Below the pieces are notes generated by a model, which saw only the letters and a program-made list of their open reading frames with translations, did no database searches and was not told the origin of the DNA. Source: Acestrorhynchus altus (lineage: Eukaryota > Chordata > Actinopteri > Characiformes > Acestrorhynchidae). From it: DNA of 64,000 nt. Both the position numbers and the translations under genes were made by a program. Below are positions 1 to 9,900 of the stretch, piece after piece (position 1 is the stretch's first letter; the number at the start of each line of letters is the position of its first letter). The stretch lies in NCBI GenBank assembly GCA_034509495.1, contig CM067507.1, positions 29,963,892-30,027,891 of the forward strand, read 5' to 3'.

Positions 1-783
1 CAGCCAATCAAGAACTTCTGATGGCAGTAATTAGGGGTGAATTAGGGTTAAATCTAAATTCTGTAGAGAGAGCTCTGCAGGAGCAGGATTGGCACTCCTG
101 TTCTAGAACAGTGTGATTTGGACACATGAATCTTGAGTCTTGCCTGGATTATATTACACTTACTGTATCTTCCTTTGCATGTTATGATTGTAACACAGTT
201 TGCTTTTAGACATTTGAGGAAACATTAATTCTGTCTGAAGCTACTGACCCTAAAGTGTGGTTATATACATACATTCACATACATTTAGGCAACAGCACAA
301 GACATCTGGTATCACTTTATCCTTGCATTTGCATTTGCATAACATCCCCACTCACTTTCATCTAAGGACACACACACTGATTTTACACTGAGGTTGACTT
401 GGGTGGTAGGGCAACAGATCTGATAACAGAGAGAACAGATGAGCGTGTGCCTTCTCTCTCATTTTTGAGGTAATAAGTCATGTTAAATGTCAGTTTGAAA
501 GGGTTATCACTAAACAACTTGCATATTTCTGGGTGGGAAAACTACCAGGTGGTCCTGAAGCAATAAATTATCAGGAATAGAAATTCACCACATAAAGCTT
601 GAGCCATATTCAAATATCCTCTTAAAGCCACTGCTTACTTCACATGAACTGGGAGGACAAAATGTTCTCCCATTCCATTTGCAGAGAAATGCTTCACTTT
701 GCATGTGGTTATGCATATAGACAGTGAATATTAATCAAAAGAGAAATTGTTATTTCTGTGTGGTGTGGTATTTGCATGTATAG
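1..783 (+). other. stk17a intron sequence, no feature seen
   Basis: AT-rich sequence that must be intron upstream of the first visible stk17a exon. I recognised no exon, RNA gene or clear repeat in it. Confidence 0.6.
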
Positions 784-928
784 TGCTGCCGGAGGGGAGA
801 TCTTCAACCAGTGTGTGGCAGAACGGGATGAAGCATTTAAAGAGGAGGATGTGAAGCGGTTACTGAGACAAATCCTGGAGGGTGTCTCTTTCCTTCACAA
901 GAACAATGTGGTTCACCTGGACCTAAAG
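784..928 (+). CDS. stk17a: stk17a exon: hinge to catalytic loop
   Basis: The acceptor AG is at 782-783 and the donor GTGAGG follows 928. One base completes a codon split with the upstream exon, probably the Tyr before AAGG. The exon encodes AAGGEIFNQC through NNVVHLDLK, ending exactly before the PQN of the catalytic loop. A downstream in-frame stop shows that the intron is not read. Confidence 0.92.
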
Positions 929-3900
929 GTGAGGAGTTCATTATATAATTAAGAAAATATCATTTTGGACAACTACATTTCTTTATTTGCACATGGATAT
1001 ATTTGCAGGAGAAGGGGAAAACACTTTACTTTCAGTAAAAGTCAATCTATATACAGGGCATCTGGAAACTTTTCACACAATGCTTCACTTTTGCACATTT
1101 TATGTTACAGCCATTTTCCAAAATGGATTAAATACAATTTTTCCCTCCCTGACTTGACTCAGGAGTCCACCTAGTGGCCACCTGTGAATAGTGCAATGTT
1201 TGACACAACATTTCATTGCAAATGATATTAACCACAATATTCATACGTGAAATGGCCATTATAAGTGGAACTTTTATAACTTTTTCAATGTTTTTGAGCA
1301 ATCACTTTCAATTGGAATTTATAGAGTGCCAGATATATAGTCATTGACAAAAAATGAAGGCATTAAGGATGAATGATCAAATTAAACTATATGTGTGAAT
1401 GTAATAATGATGTGATTACTATATGTTTGTTGAGGAAAACTGTAGAGTTGAAAGGAGTCTCTAGTAGCCTGTTGGATCATGTCTTACTTGGATACAAGAT
1501 TAGATGTGGTTGGGCAAGGAGGCATACAGGTTCTTGATGGTATCCTGTGGCACATTTGCCTTCAGATGTTGCAGCTTGATCCTATGTTTCCAAAGCTGGT
1601 GTCCCAGCTGATTCCATAAATGCTAAATTGTTAATAAATCTGGAGACTTGGAAGGCCAACAAAGTGCAAACTGTCAGAAACATTCCTGAGAAGCCCTTTC
1701 TGTGTGTGGCTGAGTATTATCCTGCTGAAAATGCCAGCTAAAAGCCCTGCTATGAGAGGCGACACATGTAGCCACAGGATGTTCTGCACATGTTGCTGAG
1801 CTGTTCATGTCCCTCGTAGCACTACTAGGGGTGACTGACTGTCGTATGCAATGGCTCCAAAAATCACCACACCAGCAGCTGGGGCTGTGTGTCACTCCAC
1901 AGCAAAGACAGGATTGATGTGCTTGCCACAAAGTCTCCATACTTAATTCCAACCATCCTTGAATCTCAAACAAAACCTAGATTCATTGCTAAAGACAATG
2001 CTGTCCCAGCCCTGTTCCAACCATATGGTCAGAACAGCCTAGATGGCAGGCAATTTGTCAAAACGACCATCTTGCTTCTCTCAGTCTGATGGAAAAATTT
2101 GGAAAAATGTCTTCAAGCTCATCATAGTGGCATGTATGGCAGTCGGCGATCTCTCACCAAGATGTACACTATCCAAATGTCCCTGAGAACCTTTTTACAC
2201 CCTCTTGACCCAATGTCTAATCTGACCACACCTGTAATTATTTATATATGTGGCTGAGACGCAACTGCATGCCTTATTTAGCTGCAGAGCACAAAGTGGA
2301 GGTTTGGACTGACAAATTATTTGCTGTTTTGTTTGTTTTTTAGCCACAAAATATTCTCCTGACCTGTAACAACCCTCTTGGAGACATAAAGATAGTGGAC
2401 TTTGGCTTGTCACGGATGGTGAGCAATAACCATGAAGTCAGGGAGATAATGGGCACACCAGAGTACGTTGGTAAGTCTCACCGTTGGATGTAATTTACTG
2501 AATGTTGAAAGTAATACGGCTGAAGAAGATAAACACTAGAAAAACAGCAGTGCCTACACTTTTCCATCAGTTTTTTTTTCTTTCCAGCCCCAGAAGTTCT
2601 GAGTTATGAGCCCATAAGCACAGCCACCGATATGTGGTGAGTCATTTTTCTGTAGCTGTCTTCAAGTAGTCATCAAAATCCACCACTAATGGTGAATAAT
2701 TGATACCACTAATGATACATGATGTGATTTTTATATAGTAACCTTCACAATAAGAACTTACTGAGAGCATAATTACCAGTACTCATGAGCAGACTGGAAT
2801 CTTCAGTTTCAAAGATGGAGGAATAAGAATGAGCTAGTTTTTCTTTTCTCTCTTTAGGAGTATTGGTGTCCTTGCCTATGTGATGCTGACTGGTATCTCT
2901 CCGTTCCTGGGAGATGATAAGCAGGAGACCTTTCTAAACATCTCTCAGATTAACATCAGCTACACAGAGGAGGAGCTGGAGCAGTTGGACCAGGCTGCCA
3001 TCCAGTTCATCAAGTCTCTGCTCATCAAGGAGCCTGAGTATGCAAAATGTCTTGCATGTCAGAAATACTGTTTAAGGGTGTAATTTTTATGGCATTTGAT
3101 CAGCTGACTCCTACAGAAGTACATGTGCAGTTCCCCAAATTACCATGCATTGATAGAATTTTTTTAATCTAAATGATACAAATATATTAAGTACATTTTA
3201 GATAGATATACACCAGAGATATATGCCTCATCTTGGCCACCAAAAAGAGGTGATGGTCTATCTTAAGGTGTGCCCATTACTTACACAGAGGTTCAGCTGC
3301 AAAGACAGCTAGTATAATCTCCATTGAAAAGCATTTCCAGAGGAATGAATCTAAGGTAAACAACCCAATGCAAAAGACGTTCCATCAACCACTATTGGAA
3401 TGAGCAAGATTGGCTTTTGTAATCATCCAACATCAGGTGCTGCTTTAAAGGGTTCTGTGAGCAATACCATAGAAGAATTACTTTTAGTTCCTTCAAAAGC
3501 CACGAGTGTGTGTGCGTGCATGTATAACCTTTTGTAAGTTCATCACACTCATTTTTTTTTTCACAAAAGTGTTTTTCTATGGCATTCTTCATCTAATTCT
3601 TTGAAGCATTTTGTGTGGGGCTGAATGCAGTCAAATTCTCACAGCAATGTCCCAACGTTTAGTGCAGCTGCTGCAGGGCAATGTCCTTTTTAATACCTTT
3701 GATTTCAGAAGATGAGTAGGTGCCTTCAAACAGTGTTTCACAGACAAATCTCATATAGCTTGGATAAAGCTCTGTAGGCTCTACAGTGACTTTAAGTTTT
3801 AAAAGATTATTTCAGTCAATACATCCTTGTTTACACAGGAACCGCGCCACTGCTGAGGAGTGCCTGAAACACCAATGGTTACAGACACAGGAGAAGAACT

Positions 3901-4163
3901 CTGTGGAGGAGCCAGTGATTCAGAAAAGTGCCTCCACCTCTGTCTCCGAGCCTGCCAGCCCAGATATCCCCTCCGAGCAGGAAGAAGAGGAGGGAAGAGT
4001 GACTGAGGAGCTCATCGTCATGGCCGCCTACACTCTAGGCCAGTGCCGGCAGTCCTCAGACAAAGAGAGCTTGACCCCAGACCAGAAGGCCATCTCCAAA
4101 CGCTTCAAATTCGAAGAGCCCTTCCCTGCTCTCCAGGAAGTGCCGGGAGAATTCATCTACTGA
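784..4163 (+). CDS. stk17a: stk17a (DRAK1), serine/threonine kinase 17A, 3' part of gene, five exons
   Basis: This is a DAPK-family pro-apoptotic Ser/Thr kinase. Seen: exons 784-928, 2344-2470, 2588-2636, 2858-3037 and 3839-4163 join in frame with GT/AG borders and give about 274 residues. They start at the hinge (AAGGEIF) and include the catalytic loop HLDLKPQNILL (HLD in place of HRD), DFG in IVDFGLSR, the APE motif and the C-lobe. An acidic, low-complexity linker (EQEEEEGR) follows, then a conserved tail with VTEELIV, YTLGQCRQS, KRFKFEEP and the terminal PGEFIY. Family knowledge: that tail, as I recall it, is diagnostic of STK17A; STK17B ends differently. Human STK17A is about 414 residues, so roughly 140 N-terminal residues (start, glycine loop, catalytic Lys) must lie upstream of base 1. 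No start codon is therefore given. Inference: an intact functional gene cut by the window edge. Confidence 0.93.
1057..1162 (+). repeat. Tc1-type terminal repeat fragment in stk17a intron
   Basis: This matches the outer end of a common fish Tc1-like element: the CAGGGCATCTGGAAA start, the GCTTCACTTTTGCACATTTT block and TTACAGCC...AAAATGGATTAAAT. The same block occurs at 46949 and 50951 in this window. Only one end is visible. Confidence 0.7.
1440..2230 (-). mobile_element. Degenerate Tc1/IS630-type transposase inside stk17a intron
   Basis: Read on the minus strand, this gives the second catalytic region of a Tc1-like DDE transposase, FQQDNTQPHTERAS, preceded by pieces resembling the usual MVWGAI...SRSPLV segment. 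Frames change several times and stops interrupt it, so it is a dead copy. It lies antisense to the host gene, between exons 784-928 and 2344-2470. The exact limits are uncertain. Confidence 0.72.
2344..2470 (+). CDS. stk17a: stk17a exon: rest of catalytic loop, DFG and activation segment
   Basis: A pyrimidine-rich acceptor precedes 2344 and the donor GTAAGT follows 2470. The exon encodes PQNILL, the DFG motif in KIVDFGLSR, and REIMGTPEYV. It ends in phase 1 and the next exon supplies the rest of the Ala of APE. Confidence 0.93.
2588..2636 (+). CDS. stk17a: stk17a exon: APE motif
   Basis: A 49-bp exon with acceptor TTTCCAG and donor GTGAGT. It encodes (A)PEVLSYEPISTATDM plus two bases of a Trp codon that is completed by the first base of the next exon. 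Confidence 0.9.
2858..3037 (+). CDS. stk17a: stk17a exon: kinase C-lobe
   Basis: The acceptor is CTCTTTAG. The exon encodes (W)SIGVLAYVMLTGISPFLGDDKQETFLNI and on to LLIKEP. The donor GTATGC is used inside the Glu codon, which the final exon completes. Confidence 0.92.
3038..3838 (+). other. stk17a last intron, no feature seen
   Basis: The 801-bp intron between the last two stk17a exons. It contains only short T-rich runs and a short TG-rich patch near 3508. No coding or recognisable mobile sequence was seen. Confidence 0.6.
3839..4163 (+). CDS. stk17a: stk17a terminal exon: end of kinase domain, acidic linker, conserved tail, stop
   Basis: The acceptor TTTACACAG precedes 3839. The exon completes Glu and reads NRATAEECLKHQWL, the last kinase helix, then a Ser/Pro/Glu-rich linker and the conserved tail to PGEFIY. 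The stop TGA is at 4161-4163. The linker looks shorter and more acidic than I recall for the human protein; the tail is strongly conserved, which suggests constraint. Confidence 0.93.
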
Positions 4164-4620
4164 ACCACGTGTTGGCCATCCAGCTGCTAAGCTCCAACTA
4201 ACGCCGCACTTCAGACAAGACAGTCTTTTCTTTTCTGCTTTTAACCCACCTCATTATTTGACCTCGAAAGCCAAACTGTATTCTTGTTTATTTTTTATTT
4301 TATTTTTTCAATCTAATGTTTGTATTGCTTCACTTATAGATGGTTGTTACTGAAGACTAAGCCTTGCTGTGGTACTGTGGTTGTTCTCCCTCATTTCTCT
4401 TTTGCTTTTTTCCCTTTTGGTGCCATGCTTACAAATGTATGAAAATGTGGGCCATGAACTGAGTCTCATTTATCTTTCCCTCCATTCATTATTGCATTTC
4501 CTTTATTTCCATTTTTGGTTACCTTTGTAAACCTGAATGTTTTGTTTAAGGGGGAGGGAGGGGTTGAAGGAATTATTTGTAAATTAAATAAATTTTAAGA
4601 GTTGTGTCTATTTTGTGTCT
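4164..4620 (+). other. stk17a: stk17a 3' UTR with poly(A) signal
   Basis: An AT-rich, T-rich stretch follows the stop. A canonical AATAAA lies at 4587-4592, followed within 30 bases by TG-rich sequence, as expected for a cleavage site near 4610. The UTR end is inferred from this signal only. Confidence 0.65.
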
Positions 4621-5580
4621 ATACATTTTAAAAGCCATTTATGTGTTTGCAGCTCGTTGTTTGTGATTGTCAGGCCAATCCTGGAGTAAAAATGTCCATC
4701 AATAATCGTTTGGTTTTTTTGTATTTCATTGCTGTGTATATTTTCCTTTAAAAAATAAAATTAAAAAAAAAATTGATAGGTCAGAGTATATCTTTTGTGA
4801 CTGGCCTGGTATTGTAAATAAAATTCCTCTAAGCTTTCTGTGGAAGTTAATTGGGAAATCTGGGAAAACAAAGTGCTTGACAATGGAACAACTATGTAAA
4901 CAAGAAAGGAGCAAAGGAATTTAGACCAAAATCAATGTGTATTAGGCCAGCTGTTCTAATTAAGATCAAAAAATAAAGTGTAACTCGAGTAGGAGACACT
5001 CCAATCAGAACATGTGACATGGCTCATGGATGCAATTTAGCCATCTGTGGTTGTATAAACACCCTAAATGGTGGACAGCTACCTCAGCACACAGATGCTG
5101 TTCCTTCATTTCCCCGTTCCCCACTTCCTGCCAGTCCAGGGGATCAAGCCATTTATCTTCCAGTCTACAAGGTTGCCATGAGCGAGCTATTATCGCAGTA
5201 ACAGGGAAGAACTAAATACCACCTCTGTGCAGTCTTGAATGTAATTCTTGCTTGTTATAGTTCTCAGATTTTCATGCATATTGCACTGGCCTACGAAGCT
5301 CAGTAACTGAACGTTTAGTAAAAATACAGCTCAGTGGGTGCATTTCCCAAATGTCCAAGAGATGGCACTATTGAAACTAATCATTCAAATTGTTTGGACT
5401 CCATAATGTATATAAACATCCGGAAAGTTGTTCTTGTTTAACAAGAAACTAGAAAACAGCTTCTGTTTATGAACGTGTTCCTGAAAAGTATAGTAAGCTT
5501 TGGATGACTGGAATACTACTGACCCCATGTGGATTTGGGTTGCATTTCTGTTACAGCCAGTAGCACTCACAGTAAAATAA
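4621..5580. other. Intergenic stretch between stk17a and impa2, nothing recognised
   Basis: Low-GC sequence with short poly-A runs. The ORFs near 5019-5215 have no recognisable protein similarity and overlap each other in different frames, so I treat them as chance. Confidence 0.5.

Positions 5581-5584
<4 letters not shown>

Positions 5585-5647
<63 letters not shown>
5585..5647. repeat. (TA)n microsatellite
   Basis: About 60 bases of uninterrupted TA dinucleotides. Confidence 0.97.
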
Positions 5648-5651
<4 letters not shown>

Positions 5652-5718
5652 TAAAACTGTATTTAAATTAATACACTAACAAAAAAATATGTTTAACAAA
5701 TATATATGCTAAATAGTA

Positions 5719-6164
5719 ACCAATCAGAGCGCAGACTATTTACATACACGAGTCTTAAAGGTGCAGAAACAAAAGAAGCAAAAGCAAAATGAGTAATATT
5801 TTGTGTCAATTATGAAATTTGTTGTGTAAAATTCAATTACATTAATTATACTATGTCCAAAATGGTCAAACCGAAAAATAAATAAATAAACAGCCAATCA
5901 AAACAGAGGTATACCTGTCTAAATATTTAGAAAATATTAGCTAAATATATATATATATTACATTTACGTGAACAGTATATTAATTTTCGTTTATTTACAT
6001 TATTATTATTATTAGTAGTAGTAATAATAATAACTATTATTATTATTATTATAATACTGTTATTATAATATTTATATTAATCTGTGTTAATGATCGCTAA
6101 ATGTCAGCCAATCAGAACAGGGGTTATTTACATACAGTCTTAAAGGTGCAGAAACAGGAGAAGC
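5719..6164 (+). repeat. Repeated CCAAT-containing segments upstream of impa2
   Basis: Two imperfect direct repeats, at 5719-5780 and 6108-6164, share CCAATCAGA, TATTTACATACA and the block TCTTAAAGGTGCAGAAACA. A third, partial copy with GCCAATCAAAACAG starts at about 5892. AT-rich sequence and (ATT)n-like runs (about 6000-6060) lie between them. The arrangement could be a duplicated promoter-proximal segment or copies of a small repeat. Confidence 0.6.
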
Positions 6165-6496
6165 GTTTAAATTCATCGTGATTTTAGGAGGATGTTTTTA
6201 ATGTAAAGAAGAATGAAAACATTTCCGATCCTAAAATAAACATGACGGATAAAGACAGACGGAGCGGATCCCGATCCAGAGAGTCAGACTCCGGTCCGGA
6301 CTGGGGTCGGACTGCAGGGGGGCTCTGACACGAGGATCTGAGCGGAATCCCGGAGCGGACTTCAGGGACCGGATCTGGACTTCACCAACGCCGCCGCTGT
6401 CGCTCCGAAGACCGGGAACTGAATGTGCTGTGAGGAGAGTCCACACGGTGGACTGAGTGATACACACACTCTCACACACACTCACATACTCATTCA

Positions 6497-6531
<35 letters not shown>

Positions 6532-6559
6532 GACTGTCCGCAGCAGCAGCGCTACATCC

Positions 6560-6654
6560 ATGTCGGAGCTTTTCCCGGTGAACTCTCTCTACAGATCCGG
6601 GCAGCGAGACACCACAGGCGGCTAACGATGAGCAGCGCCCGCGGACTGCGCTGA
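6560..6654 (+). other. Two short upstream ORFs before impa2
   Basis: An ATG at 6560 opens a 21-codon ORF (MSELFPVNSLYRSG...) ending with TAA at 6623-6625. Two bases later an ATG at 6628 opens an 8-codon ORF ending with TGA at 6652-6654. If transcription starts upstream of them, both precede the impa2 start and could lower its translation. Confidence 0.45.
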
Positions 6655-6908
6655 GACACCCTCTCCTCTCTCCTCTCATCCTCTCCCCTCTCCTCCTCTC
6701 TCCTCTCCTCTTTCCTCCTCTCCTTTCTCCTCACCTCCTCTGCTGTCCACTCTTCCTTTCTCCTGTCCTACACTCCTCCTCACCTCTCTCAACCCCCCCT
6801 CTCTTTTTTATACTACTCCACTCCTCTCTCCTGTCCTCCTCTCTCCTCAACTCATCCTCTTCACTCCTCCTCTCTCCTCCTGTCCTACACTGCTCCTCTC
6901 TCTCCTCT
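6655..6908 (+). repeat. Polypyrimidine (CTCTCCT)n tract
   Basis: About 250 bases of degenerate CTCTCCTC units with very few purines, ending 17 bases before the impa2 start codon. The minus strand is polypurine. Confidence 0.9.
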
Positions 6909-6924
6909 TCACTGAAGGAGGAGA

Positions 6925-6990
6925 ATGGAGGGTGAGTGCTGGGCTGAGTGTCTGGAGGTGGCGGTGCGGATGGCGCGCGCAGCGGGGCAG
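6925..6990 (+). CDS. impa2: impa2 exon 1
   Basis: Encodes MEGECWAECLEVAVRMARAAGQ (22 codons, phase 0), followed by donor GTAGTG. It corresponds to the N-terminal helix WEECFQAAVQLALRAGQ as I recall it for human IMPA2. Confidence 0.85.
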
Positions 6991-9900
6991 GTAGTGTATG
7001 AAGGCCGAGGAGCCTCTAAGCTGGGTTTAGAGTAGAGCCATCTTACCTGGATGTGTGTCAACAAGCTGCTTAAACTGGAGACTAAGAATAACCAGTGTGA
7101 CCAGTAAAAGCCTGTGTGACCAGTAATAACCACTGTGATCAGCAATAACCAGTGTGACCAGTAATAACCAGTGTGACCACTAATATCCAGTGTCACCAGT
7201 AATAACCAGTGTGACCAGTAATAATCAGTGTGATCAGTAAAAAACAATGTGACCACTAATATCCAGTGTAACCAGTAATAACCAGTGTGACCAGTAATAG
7301 TCATTGTGATCAGTAATAACCATTGATCAGTAATAACCAATAATAATCAGTGTGACAAATAATAACCAGTGTGATCAGTAATAACCAATGTGATTGATAA
7401 TAACCAGTTATAAACAATGTGACCAGTTATGATGATCAGATGATCAGTTATAAACAATGTGACCAGTAATAACCAGTGTGATCAGTAATATCCTGTCTGA
7501 TCATTAATAACCAGTCTGATCAGTAATAACCAGTGTGATCAGTAATAACCAGTGTGACCAGTAATAACCGGTGTGACCAGTAATAAGCGGTGTGATCAGT
7601 AATAACCAGTGTGATCAGTAATAAGCGGTGTGATCAGTAATAATAAGTGTGACCAGTAATAACCGGTGTGACCAGTAATAAGTGGTGTGATCAGTAATAA
7701 CCAGTGTGATCAGTAATAAGAGGTGTGATCAGTAAAAACCAGTGTGATCAGTAATAAGCGGTGTGATCAGTAATAACCAGTGTGATCAGTAATAAGCGGT
7801 GTGATCAGTAAAAACCAGTGTGATCAGTAATAAGCGGTGTGATCAGTAATAACCAGTGTGATCAGTAATAAGTGGTGTGATCAGTAATAACCAGTGTGAT
7901 CAGTAATAAGTTGTGTGATCTGTAATAACCAGTGTGATCAGTAGTAAGCGGTGTGATCAGTAATAACCAGTGTGATCAGTAGTAAGCGGTGTGATCAGTT
8001 TTACTAAAGTATTTCTAATATTATAACCTGGGAACATGAACATATTTCATATTCCGCCAGTGTTGTGTGCAGTTCCAGTCTGTGAGCAGTATCTCATATG
8101 AGGTGTGAAGTGTTACAGTGGGCTACCACATGAGATAAGCCTGCATTACTGACCTTTTCCTTGTGGTTAACCTACTGATATAAATAAGCCTCTTTTTCTG
8201 TTGATAAATCCAGACAGAGTACACACACAGTCTGACTCCGTACACACTCATGGCTGACTGGGTAGTCTGTGGTTTTATTATTCACTCTTCTTGTTGATTA
8301 GTGGGATCAAAGACTGTGAGTGATAGTAAATGTTAGTCCGTGTTAGACCTTCTATTCACAAGGCGGATTCCCTAAACACAAGGCTGTGGGCCCAAGCTTT
8401 CACCCAGTTCTCTTTACAATTGTGGGGAAAATTGTTTGGAAAGTTGAAAAAAATCTGTATTTTTTTATTGAATATTTTTCTTCATAATATTCTGAGGACG
8501 TATTTTAAAATGTAAGGCATTGTAAGGTCAAAAGAGGGGTGCCAGTGCAAGTTAAAGAAGATAAGGTGTTCTAGTAGGAGGGGACAACAACACTAAAGAT
8601 CCATAATTCTGCACAGCGTGAACCTGAGGACAGCTTGAATTATGGCTGCAGAATTTTGAATGCAAGTGTTTTGATGCATTTAAGTGTAATTATGATTTGA
8701 TAGACTTACAGTACAGCGTACAGTGCACAGTGTTGTACTCTGCATGGTTTAGTTTATATACTATGTGTTAAAACCAAAGTGTTTATATACTCCTCTAATT
8801 GGTAATTGCTTGTCAGTGCAGCCATTGCTTAAACATACTTTAAACCGCCAACACACAGCCTGTATAATCATCCAGTACCCTGTGGATGTGTTAAAGTGGC
8901 ATTTAGAATCCAGAATTCATCATCCAACACCTTCCTAATACTCTAGTGAGTAAAAGTGGAAGGCTGTTACTCTCACAGGGCCTCCCTATGAATACCCTTG
9001 ATTTCAGAAGCCATGTTTGTACTGAAACATCGAAGTGCTAACAAGTTGTATAACTTAATGTCAGCTTCTTCTAAGGGTTGACCATTGGTTTTAGAATCAT
9101 TCATTTGTGAACTATTTAGTGTCCTGAAGTTATTTTTGCATTGGGTCCCAAAATTGGTAAGCTGTTTCTCTCTTTTCTGCTTCAGATGGTCCAGGAAGCT
9201 GTAAAACAGGAGAAGAGTGTGAGCAGTAAGAGCACACCCACAGACCTGGTGACAGAGGCTGACCAGCAGGTGGAAGACCTCATAATTTCCACCCTCAGGG
9301 AGAGGTTCCCCTCACACAGGTACCAATCAGAAACCCCTAAGAAACTGAAACAGACCATCTGTTAATGCAGTTTATTAATGCAAAAAATATCATTAGATGT
9401 TTTTAAAGTCAAAGGTTGTGTTTTTCAAGGACATCCCTGAATCCCAGAGCCACACTGGGGTGATTGTGTTAGCACCCCCTTCAATTATAAGAACTTATGA
9501 GGGCCCAAAATTAGCTTCCAACTGCCACTGATGATATTTACATGTTGAAATCATGGTAGTTACTAACTGATTTGTAGTAATTGCAGACTAAGTAGTTTTA
9601 GGATTTAATGTCTAAAGGGGTTAAACACACCCTTGGTGGTTTGCTTGCAGATTCTATGATATTTATTTATAAGCCAACCAAGGTTTCTTATAACTGCATG
9701 TTTACGTCTCACTGCTTCTTAAATACGCAGTGTGTTCACATTACACCCAACAAATACTTTGACATATCTGGCACAAGAGCAGCTGCACTTGGATTTAATA
9801 TTCCCTTGGAAACAAATAGTTGAGTTCTGCTGGAATACTAGTGATGCAGCAGACATATAATCTGTTACCTGCATTGAAGTGAGAATTAATTCAGAATCAC

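Larger units (their letters stand above)
6240..6924 (+). promoter_or_regulatory. impa2: impa2 promoter / 5' leader, CpG-rich then pyrimidine-rich
   Basis: Base composition changes sharply from AT-rich to GC/CpG-rich between about 6240 and 6660, typical of a vertebrate CpG-type promoter. A (CA)n run sits at about 6503-6530. After about 6655 the sequence becomes almost pure C/T up to the impa2 start. The transcription start cannot be placed from sequence alone. Confidence 0.6.

Noticed and set aside
6231..6734. ORFs on both strands in the impa2 leader
   Set aside because: They arise from CA and CTC simple repeats in a CpG-rich region.
6909..7340. 143-codon minus-strand ORF rich in GYYWSHWLLL repeats
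   Set aside because: It is the translation of the 19-bp minisatellite and has no start-site or splice support.
7086..7999. Regularly repeated short units that might suggest a CRISPR array
   Set aside because: The units are contiguous with no unique spacers, and the context is a vertebrate intron; it is a minisatellite.
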